Source of the DNA: JBHEKP01 sp041859375
Lineage (GTDB): Bacteria; Hydrogenedentota; Hydrogenedentia; Hydrogenedentales; CAITNO01
Direction: 5' to 3'
Assembly (NCBI GenBank): GCA_041859375.1
Contig: JBHEKP010000122.1
Location: forward strand, 1-15,154
DNA: 15,154 bases
Of the stretch, positions 6,335 through 13,425 are shown piece by piece. How positions within the stretch are numbered: the stretch's first letter is position 1; each line of letters opens with the position of its first letter. The position numbers and the translations under genes were made by a program. The notes under the pieces were generated by a model. That model saw only the letters and a program-made list of their open reading frames with translations. It was not told the DNA's origin and ran no database searches.

Positions 6335-7510
6335 ATGGCCATGACCAGACGGGGATTCCTCGCGGCGGCGGCACTGGGCGCCGGGGCCGCCATGAGCGCG
6401 CGCGCGGAGGGGGAAAAACTCCGCGTCTGCATCATCGGTGACACAAAGAACGGCGGCTACGGCCACGATCTGCACCTGTCCTGGGCGCTGCGCGGCGACG
6501 TGGAAATCAGCGCGCTGGCCGACCCAGACGAGGCGGGGCGGAAAAAGCGCGCCGCCGAGGCGGGCGCCCTGCGCACCTATGCCGACTACCGGGAGATGCT
6601 GGAGAAGGAGAAGCCGGACGTGGTCACCGTCGGCCCGCGCCACACCACGAACCACCGCGCCTACGTGCTGGCGGCGGCGGCCTGCGGCGCCCACGGCTTC
6701 ATCGAGAAGCCCCTCGCCGCAAGCCTGGAGGATGCGGACGCGATGCTGGAGGCGGTGAACGCCAGGGGGCTGAAATGGGCGATTGCCTTCAACTACCGGA
6801 CCATTCCGGAAATCCAGCACACCCTGCGGCTTGTGAAGGACGGGCTTGTGGGGGACATCATGGAACTGCGGGGCCGGGGCAAGGAGGACCACCGCTCCGG
6901 CGGCGAGGATTTGGTCGTGCTCGGCACCCACATTTTCGACCTGATGCGCCACTTTGCCGGACCGCCCCGCTGGTGCCAGGCCACGGCCACCGTGGACGGC
7001 AGGGTGGCCGGGCGCGGCGACATCCGCGAAGCCACCGAACCCATTGGCCCCATCATCGGCGACAGCATCCAGGCCCGCTTCGGCTTTGACGGCGGAGCCA
7101 CAGGCTCCTTTGCCAGCCTGAAAAGCACGGCGGGCAACGCGGGCCGCTGGGGGCTGGACATTTGCGGGACAAAAGGCATGGTTTCCATACGCAACGAGGT
7201 GAATGGCATGCCCTGTGTGCGGGTGCTGCGCTCTCCCGGCTGGATGCCCGACCCGGACAAGGGGATCGCCTGGGAGCCGCTCCCCGGCGCGCCGGTGACG
7301 GTGTACACCCACCCCACGGCGGACCGCTACGCCCCCATCACGGGCAGTCTGGTGGAGGCGATCCGTGAAAACAAGACGCCGGTGGTGAGCCTGGACAACG
7401 GCCGCGCCGCGCTGGAGATGGTTTCGGCGGTCTTCGCCGCCCACATCAGCGGAACCCGCGTTGACATGCCGCTCAAGGATCGGCGGCATCCGCTGGCGCA
7501 AAACTCCTGA
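6335..7510 (+). CDS. Tat-exported Gfo/Idh/MocA family oxidoreductase
   Basis: This 391-aa protein begins with a twin-arginine signal (TRRGFLAAAALGAGAAMSARA, roughly residues 4-24), predicting export of a folded, cofactor-bearing enzyme. The N-terminal Rossmann fold (VCIIGDTKNGGYG, 31-43) binds NAD(P), with a slightly unusual glycine loop. The family's hallmark EKP is at 124-126 (GFIEKPLA), and the C-terminal alpha/beta domain begins near 150. Family members oxidise or reduce sugars and sugar derivatives, often with a tightly bound nucleotide; no substrate can be named here. The ATG at 6335 has AAGGA about 8 nt upstream; an ATG at 6341 is a weaker alternative. It lies 12 nt after the rubredoxin-GltB gene, so it is probably in the same operon, though a functional link is unclear. 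The family is often expanded in Planctomycetes-like genomes. Confidence 0.9.
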   Translation: MAMTRRGFLAAAALGAGAAMSARAEGEKLRVCIIGDTKNGGYGHDLHLSWALRGDVEISALADPDEAGRKKRAAEAGALRTYADYREMLEKEKPDVVTVGPRHTTNHRAYVLAAAACGAHGFIEKPLAASLEDADAMLEAVNARGLKWAIAFNYRTIPEIQHTLRLVKDGLVGDIMELRGRGKEDHRSGGEDLVVLGTHIFDLMRHFAGPPRWCQATATVDGRVAGRGDIREATEPIGPIIGDSIQARFGFDGGATGSFASLKSTAGNAGRWGLDICGTKGMVSIRNEVNGMPCVRVLRSPGWMPDPDKGIAWEPLPGAPVTVYTHPTADRYAPITGSLVEAIRENKTPVVSLDNGRAALEMVSAVFAAHISGTRVDMPLKDRRHPLAQNS

Positions 7511-7512
7511 GA

Positions 7513-7542
7513 TTGACTGGGCCTCCCGCAAACCGCCACAAT
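7513..7542 (+). promoter_or_regulatory. Promoter of tadA, likely giving a leaderless mRNA
   Basis: TTGACT (7513-7518), an 18-nt spacer, then CACAAT (7537-7542). Only 7 nt separate the -10 box from the ATG at 7550, so transcription would begin at or next to the start codon. No ribosome binding site precedes any candidate start of tadA, which fits. The -35 begins 3 nt after the stop of the upstream gene. Confidence 0.5.
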
Positions 7543-7549
7543 GCCGCCC

Positions 7550-8044
7550 ATGATTGACATGCACCAGCACTACATGCGGATGGCCCTGCGCGAGGCGGAA
7601 CGGGCGATGGAGGCAGGCGAGGTGCCCGTCGGCTGCGTCATCGTCCATGAGAACCACATCATCGCCCGGGGGCACAACCAGCGGGAAATGCTCCAGGATC
7701 CCACGGCCCACGCGGAAATCATCGCCATCACGGCGGCGGCGAACCACCTGGGCTCGTGGCGGCTGGAAAACACGCGGATGTACGTGACCCTGGAGCCGTG
7801 CCCCATGTGCTCCGGCGCGATCATCCTCGCCCGCATCGCCGAGGTGTATTTCGGGGCAAGCGATCCCAAGGCGGGCTGCTGCGGCACGCTGATGAACCTG
7901 CTGGCGGACCGCCGCTTCAACCACCAGCCGGCGGTGACGGGCGGGGTGCTGGCGGAGGAATGCGGGGGCATTCTGTCCGGCTTTTTCCAGGCCATCCGCA
8001 AAAAGGGCCGGGAACCCCAAAACGGCCCGGAACTGGAAAACTAG
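7550..8044 (+). CDS. tadA: tRNA adenosine(34) deaminase TadA
   Basis: This 164-aa zinc-dependent deaminase converts adenosine to inosine at the wobble position of tRNA, normally an essential step in decoding CGN arginine codons. The catalytic HAE (H54, E56) and PCPMC (C84, C87) give the zinc ligands and proton-shuttling glutamate. The family's VPVGCVIV, TLEPCPMCSGAI, the GxCG near 109-112 and RFNH (122-125) are all present. This separates TadA from cytidine or guanine deaminases of the same fold. I place the start at 7550 rather than 7541 because a -35/-10 pair ends 7 nt before 7550 and would leave 7541 inside the -10 box; 7559 is also possible. The last 4 bp overlap the convergent transporter gene. 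Confidence 0.93.
   Translation: MIDMHQHYMRMALREAERAMEAGEVPVGCVIVHENHIIARGHNQREMLQDPTAHAEIIAITAAANHLGSWRLENTRMYVTLEPCPMCSGAIILARIAEVYFGASDPKAGCCGTLMNLLADRRFNHQPAVTGGVLAEECGGILSGFFQAIRKKGREPQNGPELEN
8000..8028 (-). terminator. Probable rho-independent terminator of the SSS transporter gene
   Basis: Read on the minus strand, GGGCCG, a 12-nt loop, then CGGCCC is followed at once by TTTTT (8000-8004). It lies just after the transporter stop and inside the 3' end of the convergent tadA coding sequence. Confidence 0.55.
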
Positions 8045-9621
8045 GCCCCCGTCGCCCCTTCCGGGAGCTGGCCCGCCGCGCATTCCCTCGCGCGCGGTCC
8101 GGCGGCGCAGATGAGGAAGCACAGGGGGCTGACAATGACCCACCACCACGGCCACGCCACCTTTGTGCCCAGCCAGCGGGGTGCCATGTCGGGCTGGAGC
8201 ATCCACACCAGCGCCACGCCAAAGGCCAGCGCGGCATAGACCGACCAGGTGTTGCCGCGCCGGGTGAACATGGCGGCGAGGAACACGCCAAGCAGCGGCG
8301 CGAGCGCGAAGGCCATGACCCCGAGGGCAAAGTTGATGAGCGTGTCGCCGCCCCGCGCCTGGAGGTACACGGCCAGCACGGCAAAGACGGTGAGCGCCGC
8401 GCCGATGAGCGCCACCGCAAACCGCGACTCGGAAAGGCGGGTGAGGCTGATGTCATGGGTGACGACCTCGCCGCGCCGCCGCGCGCGCAGGGCGAGCCAG
8501 GGCGCGTAAAGGTCGGCCACCAGCGAACTGGCCATGGCGTTGATGGCGGACTGGAAGGTGCTCATGGACGCGGAAAAGAGCCCCGCCATGATGAGGCCCC
8601 GCACGCCGAAGGGGATGTGGTTGAGCACGAACTGGGGAAAGACGCGGCGCGTGTCCGTGACCGCGTCGAGCGGCGCGAGGGCGCCCATCAGGTCGGGGCG
8701 CTGGTAGTACACGTGCAGCAGCAGTCCAATGACCATGAAGAGGAACACCACCGGGATGGTGAGCACCATGGAGCCGATGAGCGCCATGCCGCCGCGCCAG
8801 GACGACTTGGCGGTGAGCACGCGCTGCACCAGGTCATGGTCCACGCCGTGGGTGGAGGTGGTGACCACGATCATGGCGAAAAAGCCCGCCCAGACGGTGT
8901 AGGGTGCGCTGATGTCCATGGAGGTGTCAAAGAGCCGCAGTTTGCTCCCCCCGTCCGCGTTGGCGAGGGCGTCGAAAATCTGCGCGGCGGGCGCGGGAAT
9001 GGCCCACCACAGCAGGCCGATGCTCACCGCCGCTGCGAGCACCACCACGCTGAACTGGATGGTCTCGGTCCAGATGACCGCCTGAATCCCGCCAAAGGCG
9101 GTGTAGACGGTGCCGATGACGCCGAGGGTGATGATGGCGGGGACAATCTGGCCGGGCTGGGTGTCGCCGTACCACATGAAGCCGAAGGCGATGCCCGACA
9201 TGAACAGGCGCGAGCCGGACGCGAGCAGCCTGCCCAGCAGGAACATGACGCTCGCGGCGATGCGCGCGGGATCCCCGTAGCGCCGGCCCAGGTAGCCGTA
9301 GATGGTGACCGTGCCCGCGCGGTACAGCGGCGGCACGAACCAGAAGGCCACCACAAACCCGGCAAGGCACGCGCCGCCGTAGGTGGTCAGGTAGGTGAGG
9401 TCGCCCTTGAAGGCGATCTCCGGCGCGCCGATGAAGGTTGCCGCGCTCAGGGAGGTGGCGATGACGGAAAGGGCCACGGCCCACGCGGGCATGGACCGTC
9501 CGCCGAGGAAAAAATGCTCCGAATCGCGCTGCCGCCGCGCCACAAAGGCGCTGATGGCAAACATGCCCAGCATGTACGCGAAGATGATGACCCAGTCAAC
9601 CCAGCCAAACCCTGGTTCCAT
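8041..9621 (-). CDS. Sodium:solute symporter (SSS) family transporter
   Basis: This 526-aa inner-membrane protein has about 13-14 hydrophobic segments, typical of the LeuT-fold SSS family that imports sugars, amino acids or other organic solutes with sodium. Family marks are the FFLGGRSM loop after helix 1 (37-44), RYGDPAR (114-120), FGGIQAVIWTETIQ (176-189) and the helix with GLFSASMSTFQSAINAMAS that supplies the Ser/Thr sodium ligands. The ATG at 9621 has AGGAG seven nt upstream; the in-frame region before it, out to 9684, lacks family sequence. The substrate cannot be read from the sequence; in this type of genome such genes often serve sugars or uronates. The stop codon shares a CTAG (8041-8044) with the stop of tadA on the other strand. 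Confidence 0.92.
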   Translation of the reverse strand: MEPGFGWVDWVIIFAYMLGMFAISAFVARRQRDSEHFFLGGRSMPAWAVALSVIATSLSAATFIGAPEIAFKGDLTYLTTYGGACLAGFVVAFWFVPPLYRAGTVTIYGYLGRRYGDPARIAASVMFLLGRLLASGSRLFMSGIAFGFMWYGDTQPGQIVPAIITLGVIGTVYTAFGGIQAVIWTETIQFSVVVLAAAVSIGLLWWAIPAPAAQIFDALANADGGSKLRLFDTSMDISAPYTVWAGFFAMIVVTTSTHGVDHDLVQRVLTAKSSWRGGMALIGSMVLTIPVVFLFMVIGLLLHVYYQRPDLMGALAPLDAVTDTRRVFPQFVLNHIPFGVRGLIMAGLFSASMSTFQSAINAMASSLVADLYAPWLALRARRRGEVVTHDISLTRLSESRFAVALIGAALTVFAVLAVYLQARGGDTLINFALGVMAFALAPLLGVFLAAMFTRRGNTWSVYAALAFGVALVWMLQPDMAPRWLGTKVAWPWWWVIVSPLCFLICAAGPRARECAAGQLPEGATGA

Positions 9622-9655
9622 GCGCCGCTCCTGCCGCTGAAAAATGAACGCACGC

Positions 9656-9661
9656 AGTGTA
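9656..9661 (-). promoter_or_regulatory. -10 box for the SSS transporter gene
   Basis: TACACT on the minus strand, preceded by GC, predicts a start near 9649 and a 28-nt leader carrying the AGGAG site. No convincing -35 is visible at 16-19 nt. The same hexamer serves as -10 for the divergent recombinase gene. Confidence 0.35.
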
Positions 9662-9712
9662 GCCAAACAGCCCCGCCGATGCACCTTTCCCGCGCCCCCG
9701 CCGTCCCAAAAA

Positions 9713-9742
9713 TTGGCCGCAGGGAATGGACGGCGCTACACT
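9713..9742 (+). promoter_or_regulatory. Promoter of the Xer recombinase gene, likely leaderless
   Basis: TTGGCC (9713-9718), an 18-nt spacer, then TACACT (9737-9742). The -10 box ends 6 nt before the ATG at 9749, so the mRNA would start at the A of ATG. No ribosome binding site is present in the intervening ACCCCC. Confidence 0.55.
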
Positions 9743-9748
9743 ACCCCC

Positions 9749-10669
9749 ATGGACGCCGATGAAAACACCGAATCCCCCCGCTCCAGGGCGCTGCATGAAA
9801 GCCTGGACCGGTTTCTCGAATCGGCGGTTTTTGAGCTGGGCCTGTCGGAAAAAACCGTGGCCGCCTATGCCGCTGATCTGAACCGCTACCTCGACGGGCT
9901 TTCGGAAAACGGCGTGGAATCGCCGGGCGACATCCTCGGCGAGGAGGTGCTGGACCATCTGGCCCTCCTCCGGGAGCAGGGATTGGGCGCGCGGTCCATG
10001 GCGCGCCATCTGAGCGCCATCCGCCGGTACCACCGTTTTCTGCTGGACGAAGGCTTGGCTGAAAAGGACCCGGTGGAGGTTTTTGACTCACCCCGGCTGC
10101 TGCGCGCCCTGCCGCACTGGCTCACCACGGAGGAGGTGGACCGGCTGCTGGCCGCGCCGGACACGGAAACACCGGAGGGGTTGCGCGACGCCGCCATTCT
10201 GGAGGTGTTTTACTCCTGCGGCCTGCGCGTCTCCGAGCTGGCGGGACTGCCCCTGCGGGACGTGTCACTGGAGGAGGGCCAGCTGCGGGTGCGCGGCAAG
10301 GGCAACAAGACGCGGGTGGTGCCGCTGGGCCGGGGCGCAATGGAAAAGATCCGGGCGTGGCTCGCGGCGCGCGCCGAATGGCCGTCCCCGGCGTCCACCC
10401 TCTTCATCACCCCGCGCGGCGCGCGCATGGGCCGCGCCGCCGTGTGGCAGGTGGTGAAACGGCACGCCCGCGCGGCAAACATCCAGCAGAACGTGACCCC
10501 CCACATGCTGCGCCACTCCTTCGCCACCCACCTCCTCGACCACGGCGCGGACCTGCGCGCCGTGCAGGAGCTGCTCGGCCATGCCGACATCAGCACCACC
10601 CAGATTTACACCCACGTCAGCGTGGAACGGCTCACCAAGGCCCACAAGGATTTCCACCCCCGGGCCTGA
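9749..10669 (+). CDS. xerD: Tyrosine recombinase, XerC/XerD type
   Basis: This 306-aa site-specific recombinase has the length and full catalytic set of Xer proteins, which resolve chromosome dimers at dif sites. The N-terminal core-binding/SAM-like domain is at about 14-105. The catalytic domain (125-306) shows R160 (SCGLRVSEL), K184 (GKGNKTR), H252-x-x-R255 (HMLRHSFATHLL), H278 (LLGHADISTTQIYTH) and nucleophile Y287. The C-terminal tail ending HKDFHPRA, and VSVERL after the Tyr, look more like XerD than XerC; that assignment is tentative. The ATG at 9749 is supported by a promoter 6 nt upstream and the beginning of family similarity; the longer frame from 9644 would cross that promoter. No neighbouring integron, phage or element ends were seen, so it appears to be the housekeeping enzyme. 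It ends 8 bp from the convergent radical SAM gene. Confidence 0.9.
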   Translation: MDADENTESPRSRALHESLDRFLESAVFELGLSEKTVAAYAADLNRYLDGLSENGVESPGDILGEEVLDHLALLREQGLGARSMARHLSAIRRYHRFLLDEGLAEKDPVEVFDSPRLLRALPHWLTTEEVDRLLAAPDTETPEGLRDAAILEVFYSCGLRVSELAGLPLRDVSLEEGQLRVRGKGNKTRVVPLGRGAMEKIRAWLAARAEWPSPASTLFITPRGARMGRAAVWQVVKRHARAANIQQNVTPHMLRHSFATHLLDHGADLRAVQELLGHADISTTQIYTHVSVERLTKAHKDFHPRA

Positions 10670-10677
10670 GCCGCCAA

Positions 10678-13242
10678 TCACCCTTCCGGCAGGAGATGCG
10701 TTCCGGTGCGGATGACGCGGACCCCGGAGGGATTGAGTTCCAGCAGGGCGACGATTTCCTTGGGCTTGGCGAGGCGGTTGTCCGCCATGCGGGTGGAGAA
10801 GTCCACCACGGCCATGCCGTCGCGGGTTTCATCCCGCACTTCCAGGCGCGTTATAAGCGGGCGCAGATCGAGCTCGATTTCCCTGCGCCCCTCCGCGGAG
10901 GCGCGGCTTTTCACGCTGCGGGCAAGGTGTATGGCGGGCCGCGCCATGAGCTCTTCCACGCGCCCCCGGAGCTCCCCCGCATCCGCGCGCGCAAGCAGCT
11001 CATAGTCGAAGCCCGTCACGGCGGCCATGAGCGCGGTGCCGTGGAGGGGAACCTCTTCGGCGGCGCTGGCGGTGAAGTCCATGGGCAGCACGGCGGCCAG
11101 GGCGGCGCACAGTTCCGCCGGGTTCACCCGCTCCGCCAGCAGCACCTCCATGTAGTCGCAGGTGCTTTCCTCGCCCAGCGGCGCGGCGGTGGCGAAGGTG
11201 ATTTTCGGATGGGCGTGGAAGCCCTGCGAATAGGCCAGCGGCGCGCCGGAACGGCGCAGGGCGCGGGTCCACACCTGGGCGGTTTCGAGGTGGCTCAGCA
11301 GGCGCGACTCGCCGGAGCGGCCGATGCGGAAACGCACCCGCTGCGCGGGGCCGGGCCGTTCCGGTTCCGCCGTTCTTTCCACGGCCTCCCAGGCGGCGTC
11401 CTCCTCCGCCCTGCCCTCCGCGCTGCGGCGCAGCATTTCCGCGCAGGACGCCGGCTGGTGCCGGTTCACGCCGCAAAGATTGCAGTTGCCACGGCGGCAG
11501 TCCACGGCGGATTCCAGCGCCCTGGCGCGGGCCCACTCCCCCGCCAGCCAGTCGGGGGACACCAGCATGTCAATGTGGTCCCAGGGCAGCCGCCCGCCGG
11601 GCGTCCTTTCCCGGCGGCAGACCGCCTCGTCAATGCCCGTCTCCTCCAGGGCGCGCCGCCATGCGTCCAGGTTTACCCGCTCCTCCCAGGTTTCAAATCC
11701 GGCGCCGTTGCGCCACGCCGACTCGATGAGCGCCGCCGTCTCCCGGCCGCCGCGTGTGAGCAGCCCCTCCACCCAGGAGGAGCCGGGGTTGTGCCGCCCG
11801 AACTTGATGCCCTTGTGGGCCTTGATCAGGTCCAGCAGAAACCGCTGCTTTTCAACGGTCCCGTCCAGGGACAACTGCGCCGCCCACTGGAAGGGCGTGT
11901 GCGGCTTGGGCACAAAGGTGGACACGCCGGTGCGCACCATGACGCCCTTGCGGACGCGCCGCCCCTCCTGCAGGGTGCGGATGCACAGGTCGGCGATGGC
12001 GCGCACGTCCTCCTCCGTCTCGGTGGGCAGACCGATCATGAAATAGGTCTTCACATGCTCCCAGCCGCGGCGGAAGGCCTCGCAGGCCATGCGGATGAGC
12101 TCCTCGTCGGGGATGGGCTTGTTGATCACCGCGCGCAGGCGGGGCGTGGCCGCCTCCGGCGCGAAGGTGAGCCCGCTGCGCCGCAGGCCCGTCACCCAGT
12201 CGGCCAGTTCCACGGAAAAGGAGTCGAGCCGCAGCGAGGGCAGCGACACGGACGCGCCCATCGCGCGGACCCGTTCGGCGGCGCGGCGCACCAGGCTGCG
12301 CGCCCGCGAATGGTCGCAGGTGGACAGGGACACGAGCGTGGCGGCGTCCAGTCCGGTGTGGGCCAGCACGGATTCAAGCAGCGCGTCCACCGTGCCCACG
12401 GAGCGCTCGCGCACGGGCCGGGAGACCATGCCCGCCTGGCAGAAGCGGCACCCCTGGGTGCAGCCTCGCAGCACCTCCACCGCCGCCCCGTCGTGCACCA
12501 ACTGGGTGAAGGGCACGATGTACCGCTCCGGGAAGGGGGCGTTGTCCAGATCGCGCACCACCCGGCGGGTGACCTTGACAGAGGGGTCCGCCATGACCAT
12601 GCCGTCCACCGTTTCCACGGGGTGGAACCCGGGCACATACACGCCGGGGATGGCCGCCACGGCCTCCAGCCGCCTGCGGCGGGATTCCCCGCGCAGCGGC
12701 AGCAGCGCCCGCGCCACATCCACCACCGCCTCCTCCCCGTCGCCGATGACAAAGAAGTCCATGAACGCGGCCATGGGCTCGGGGTTGCACGCCGTGGGGC
12801 CGCCCGCGAAAAAGAGGGGCGCGTCCTCCGCCCGGTCGCGTGCGCGCACGGGAAACCCGGCCAGATCAATGGCGTTCAGCACGTTGGTGTAGGTGAGCTC
12901 CGACTGGAAGGTGAAGCCCACGGCGTCCGCAACGCCCAGCGGCTCCTTGGACTCGTGCAGGAACAGCGGCAGGCCCCGTTCCCGCAGGACGGACTCCATG
13001 TCCGGCGCGGGCGAATAGGCGCGCTCGGCCCAGACGTCCTCCATGCCGTTCAGAATACGGTAGAGGATGTGCAGCCCAAGATTTCCCAAACCCAGCTCGT
13101 AGACATCGGGAAAAAACAGCGCGATGCGGAGGCGAACCCGCGCGGGCTCCTTGTGGACGCTGTTCAATTCGGAACCGAGATACCGGGACGGTTTCTCAAC
13201 CGCCGGCAGAATTTCCATGAGCAGTTGTTCGCGCAGATTCAT
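10678..13242 (-). CDS. Radical SAM protein fused to DUF2344 (TIGR03960/TIGR03936-type)
   Basis: This 854-aa protein has three recognisable parts. Residues 35-230 form a cobalamin-binding-like N-terminal domain (RIALFFPDVYELGLGNLGLH, then GGPTACNPEPMAAFMDFFVIGDGEE). The radical SAM barrel has its [4Fe-4S] motif C261-x3-C265-x2-C268 (GCTQGCRFCQAG) and extends to about 450. A second Cys cluster, CRRGNCNLCG (582-591), precedes the DUF2344 domain (about 635-854: RVRFRIGRSGESRLLSHLE, YSQGFHAHPKITFA). The architecture matches the widespread but uncharacterised radical SAM/DUF2344 fusion often found near RNase G; a role in RNA or ribosome modification has been suggested by context only. The ATG at 13242 begins the conserved MNLREQLL; a GTG at 13257 with GGAAG close by would add five residues. 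No RNase G gene lies in this window. Confidence 0.88.
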   Translation of the reverse strand: MNLREQLLMEILPAVEKPSRYLGSELNSVHKEPARVRLRIALFFPDVYELGLGNLGLHILYRILNGMEDVWAERAYSPAPDMESVLRERGLPLFLHESKEPLGVADAVGFTFQSELTYTNVLNAIDLAGFPVRARDRAEDAPLFFAGGPTACNPEPMAAFMDFFVIGDGEEAVVDVARALLPLRGESRRRRLEAVAAIPGVYVPGFHPVETVDGMVMADPSVKVTRRVVRDLDNAPFPERYIVPFTQLVHDGAAVEVLRGCTQGCRFCQAGMVSRPVRERSVGTVDALLESVLAHTGLDAATLVSLSTCDHSRARSLVRRAAERVRAMGASVSLPSLRLDSFSVELADWVTGLRRSGLTFAPEAATPRLRAVINKPIPDEELIRMACEAFRRGWEHVKTYFMIGLPTETEEDVRAIADLCIRTLQEGRRVRKGVMVRTGVSTFVPKPHTPFQWAAQLSLDGTVEKQRFLLDLIKAHKGIKFGRHNPGSSWVEGLLTRGGRETAALIESAWRNGAGFETWEERVNLDAWRRALEETGIDEAVCRRERTPGGRLPWDHIDMLVSPDWLAGEWARARALESAVDCRRGNCNLCGVNRHQPASCAEMLRRSAEGRAEEDAAWEAVERTAEPERPGPAQRVRFRIGRSGESRLLSHLETAQVWTRALRRSGAPLAYSQGFHAHPKITFATAAPLGEESTCDYMEVLLAERVNPAELCAALAAVLPMDFTASAAEEVPLHGTALMAAVTGFDYELLARADAGELRGRVEELMARPAIHLARSVKSRASAEGRREIELDLRPLITRLEVRDETRDGMAVVDFSTRMADNRLAKPKEIVALLELNPSGVRVIRTGTHLLPEG

Positions 13243-13280
13243 GATGAACGGGGGCACCTTCCCGGTTGGCGTGTCATGTG

Positions 13281-13316
13281 CGGCGGACCGTGCCCGCCGT
13301 GAAGGGGGCCATTATA
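13281..13316 (-). promoter_or_regulatory. -10 box and leader hairpin before the radical SAM gene
   Basis: A perfect TATAAT lies on the minus strand at 13311-13316, with a predicted start near 13304. No clear -35 is found at 16-19 nt. The leader of about 60 nt opens with CGGCGG, a 7-nt loop and CCGCCG (13281-13299), a perfect 6-bp stem. Confidence 0.45.
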
Positions 13317-13403
13317 CGGGACACCCGCCCCTCTTTGCGCGCTTCAGCCCAAGGCCGGAAACAAACTGATTCCGAAACCACCCACAGCCGGAACAATGCG
13401 GTG

Positions 13404-13425
13404 AAAAAACGGCCCCGTCACGGGC
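13404..13425 (-). terminator. Rho-independent terminator of the lipoprotein gene
   Basis: On the minus strand GCCCGTGACGGGGC (13412-13425) can form a short GC stem and is followed after CG by six T (13404-13409). The stem overlaps the TGA stop of the gene (13418-13420). The stem is only 4-5 bp, so strength is uncertain. Confidence 0.45.

Noticed and set aside
6053..8206. 717-aa open frame on the minus strand
   Set aside because: Antisense across three well-supported genes (GltB fusion, Gfo/Idh, tadA); composition is typical of a GC-driven shadow.
7756..9762. 668-aa open frame on the plus strand
   Set aside because: Overlaps tadA and runs antisense to the SSS transporter; His/Gly/Glu-rich with no recognisable motif.
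9749..10669. Integrase of a mobile element or integron
   Set aside because: No attachment-site repeats, attC-like hairpins, cargo genes or phage genes nearby; length and C-terminal tail fit a housekeeping Xer protein.
10357..13302. 981-aa open frame on the plus strand
   Set aside because: It runs antisense to the radical SAM/DUF2344 gene and is low-complexity Arg/Gly/His/Pro sequence with no domain; open shadow frames are expected at high GC.
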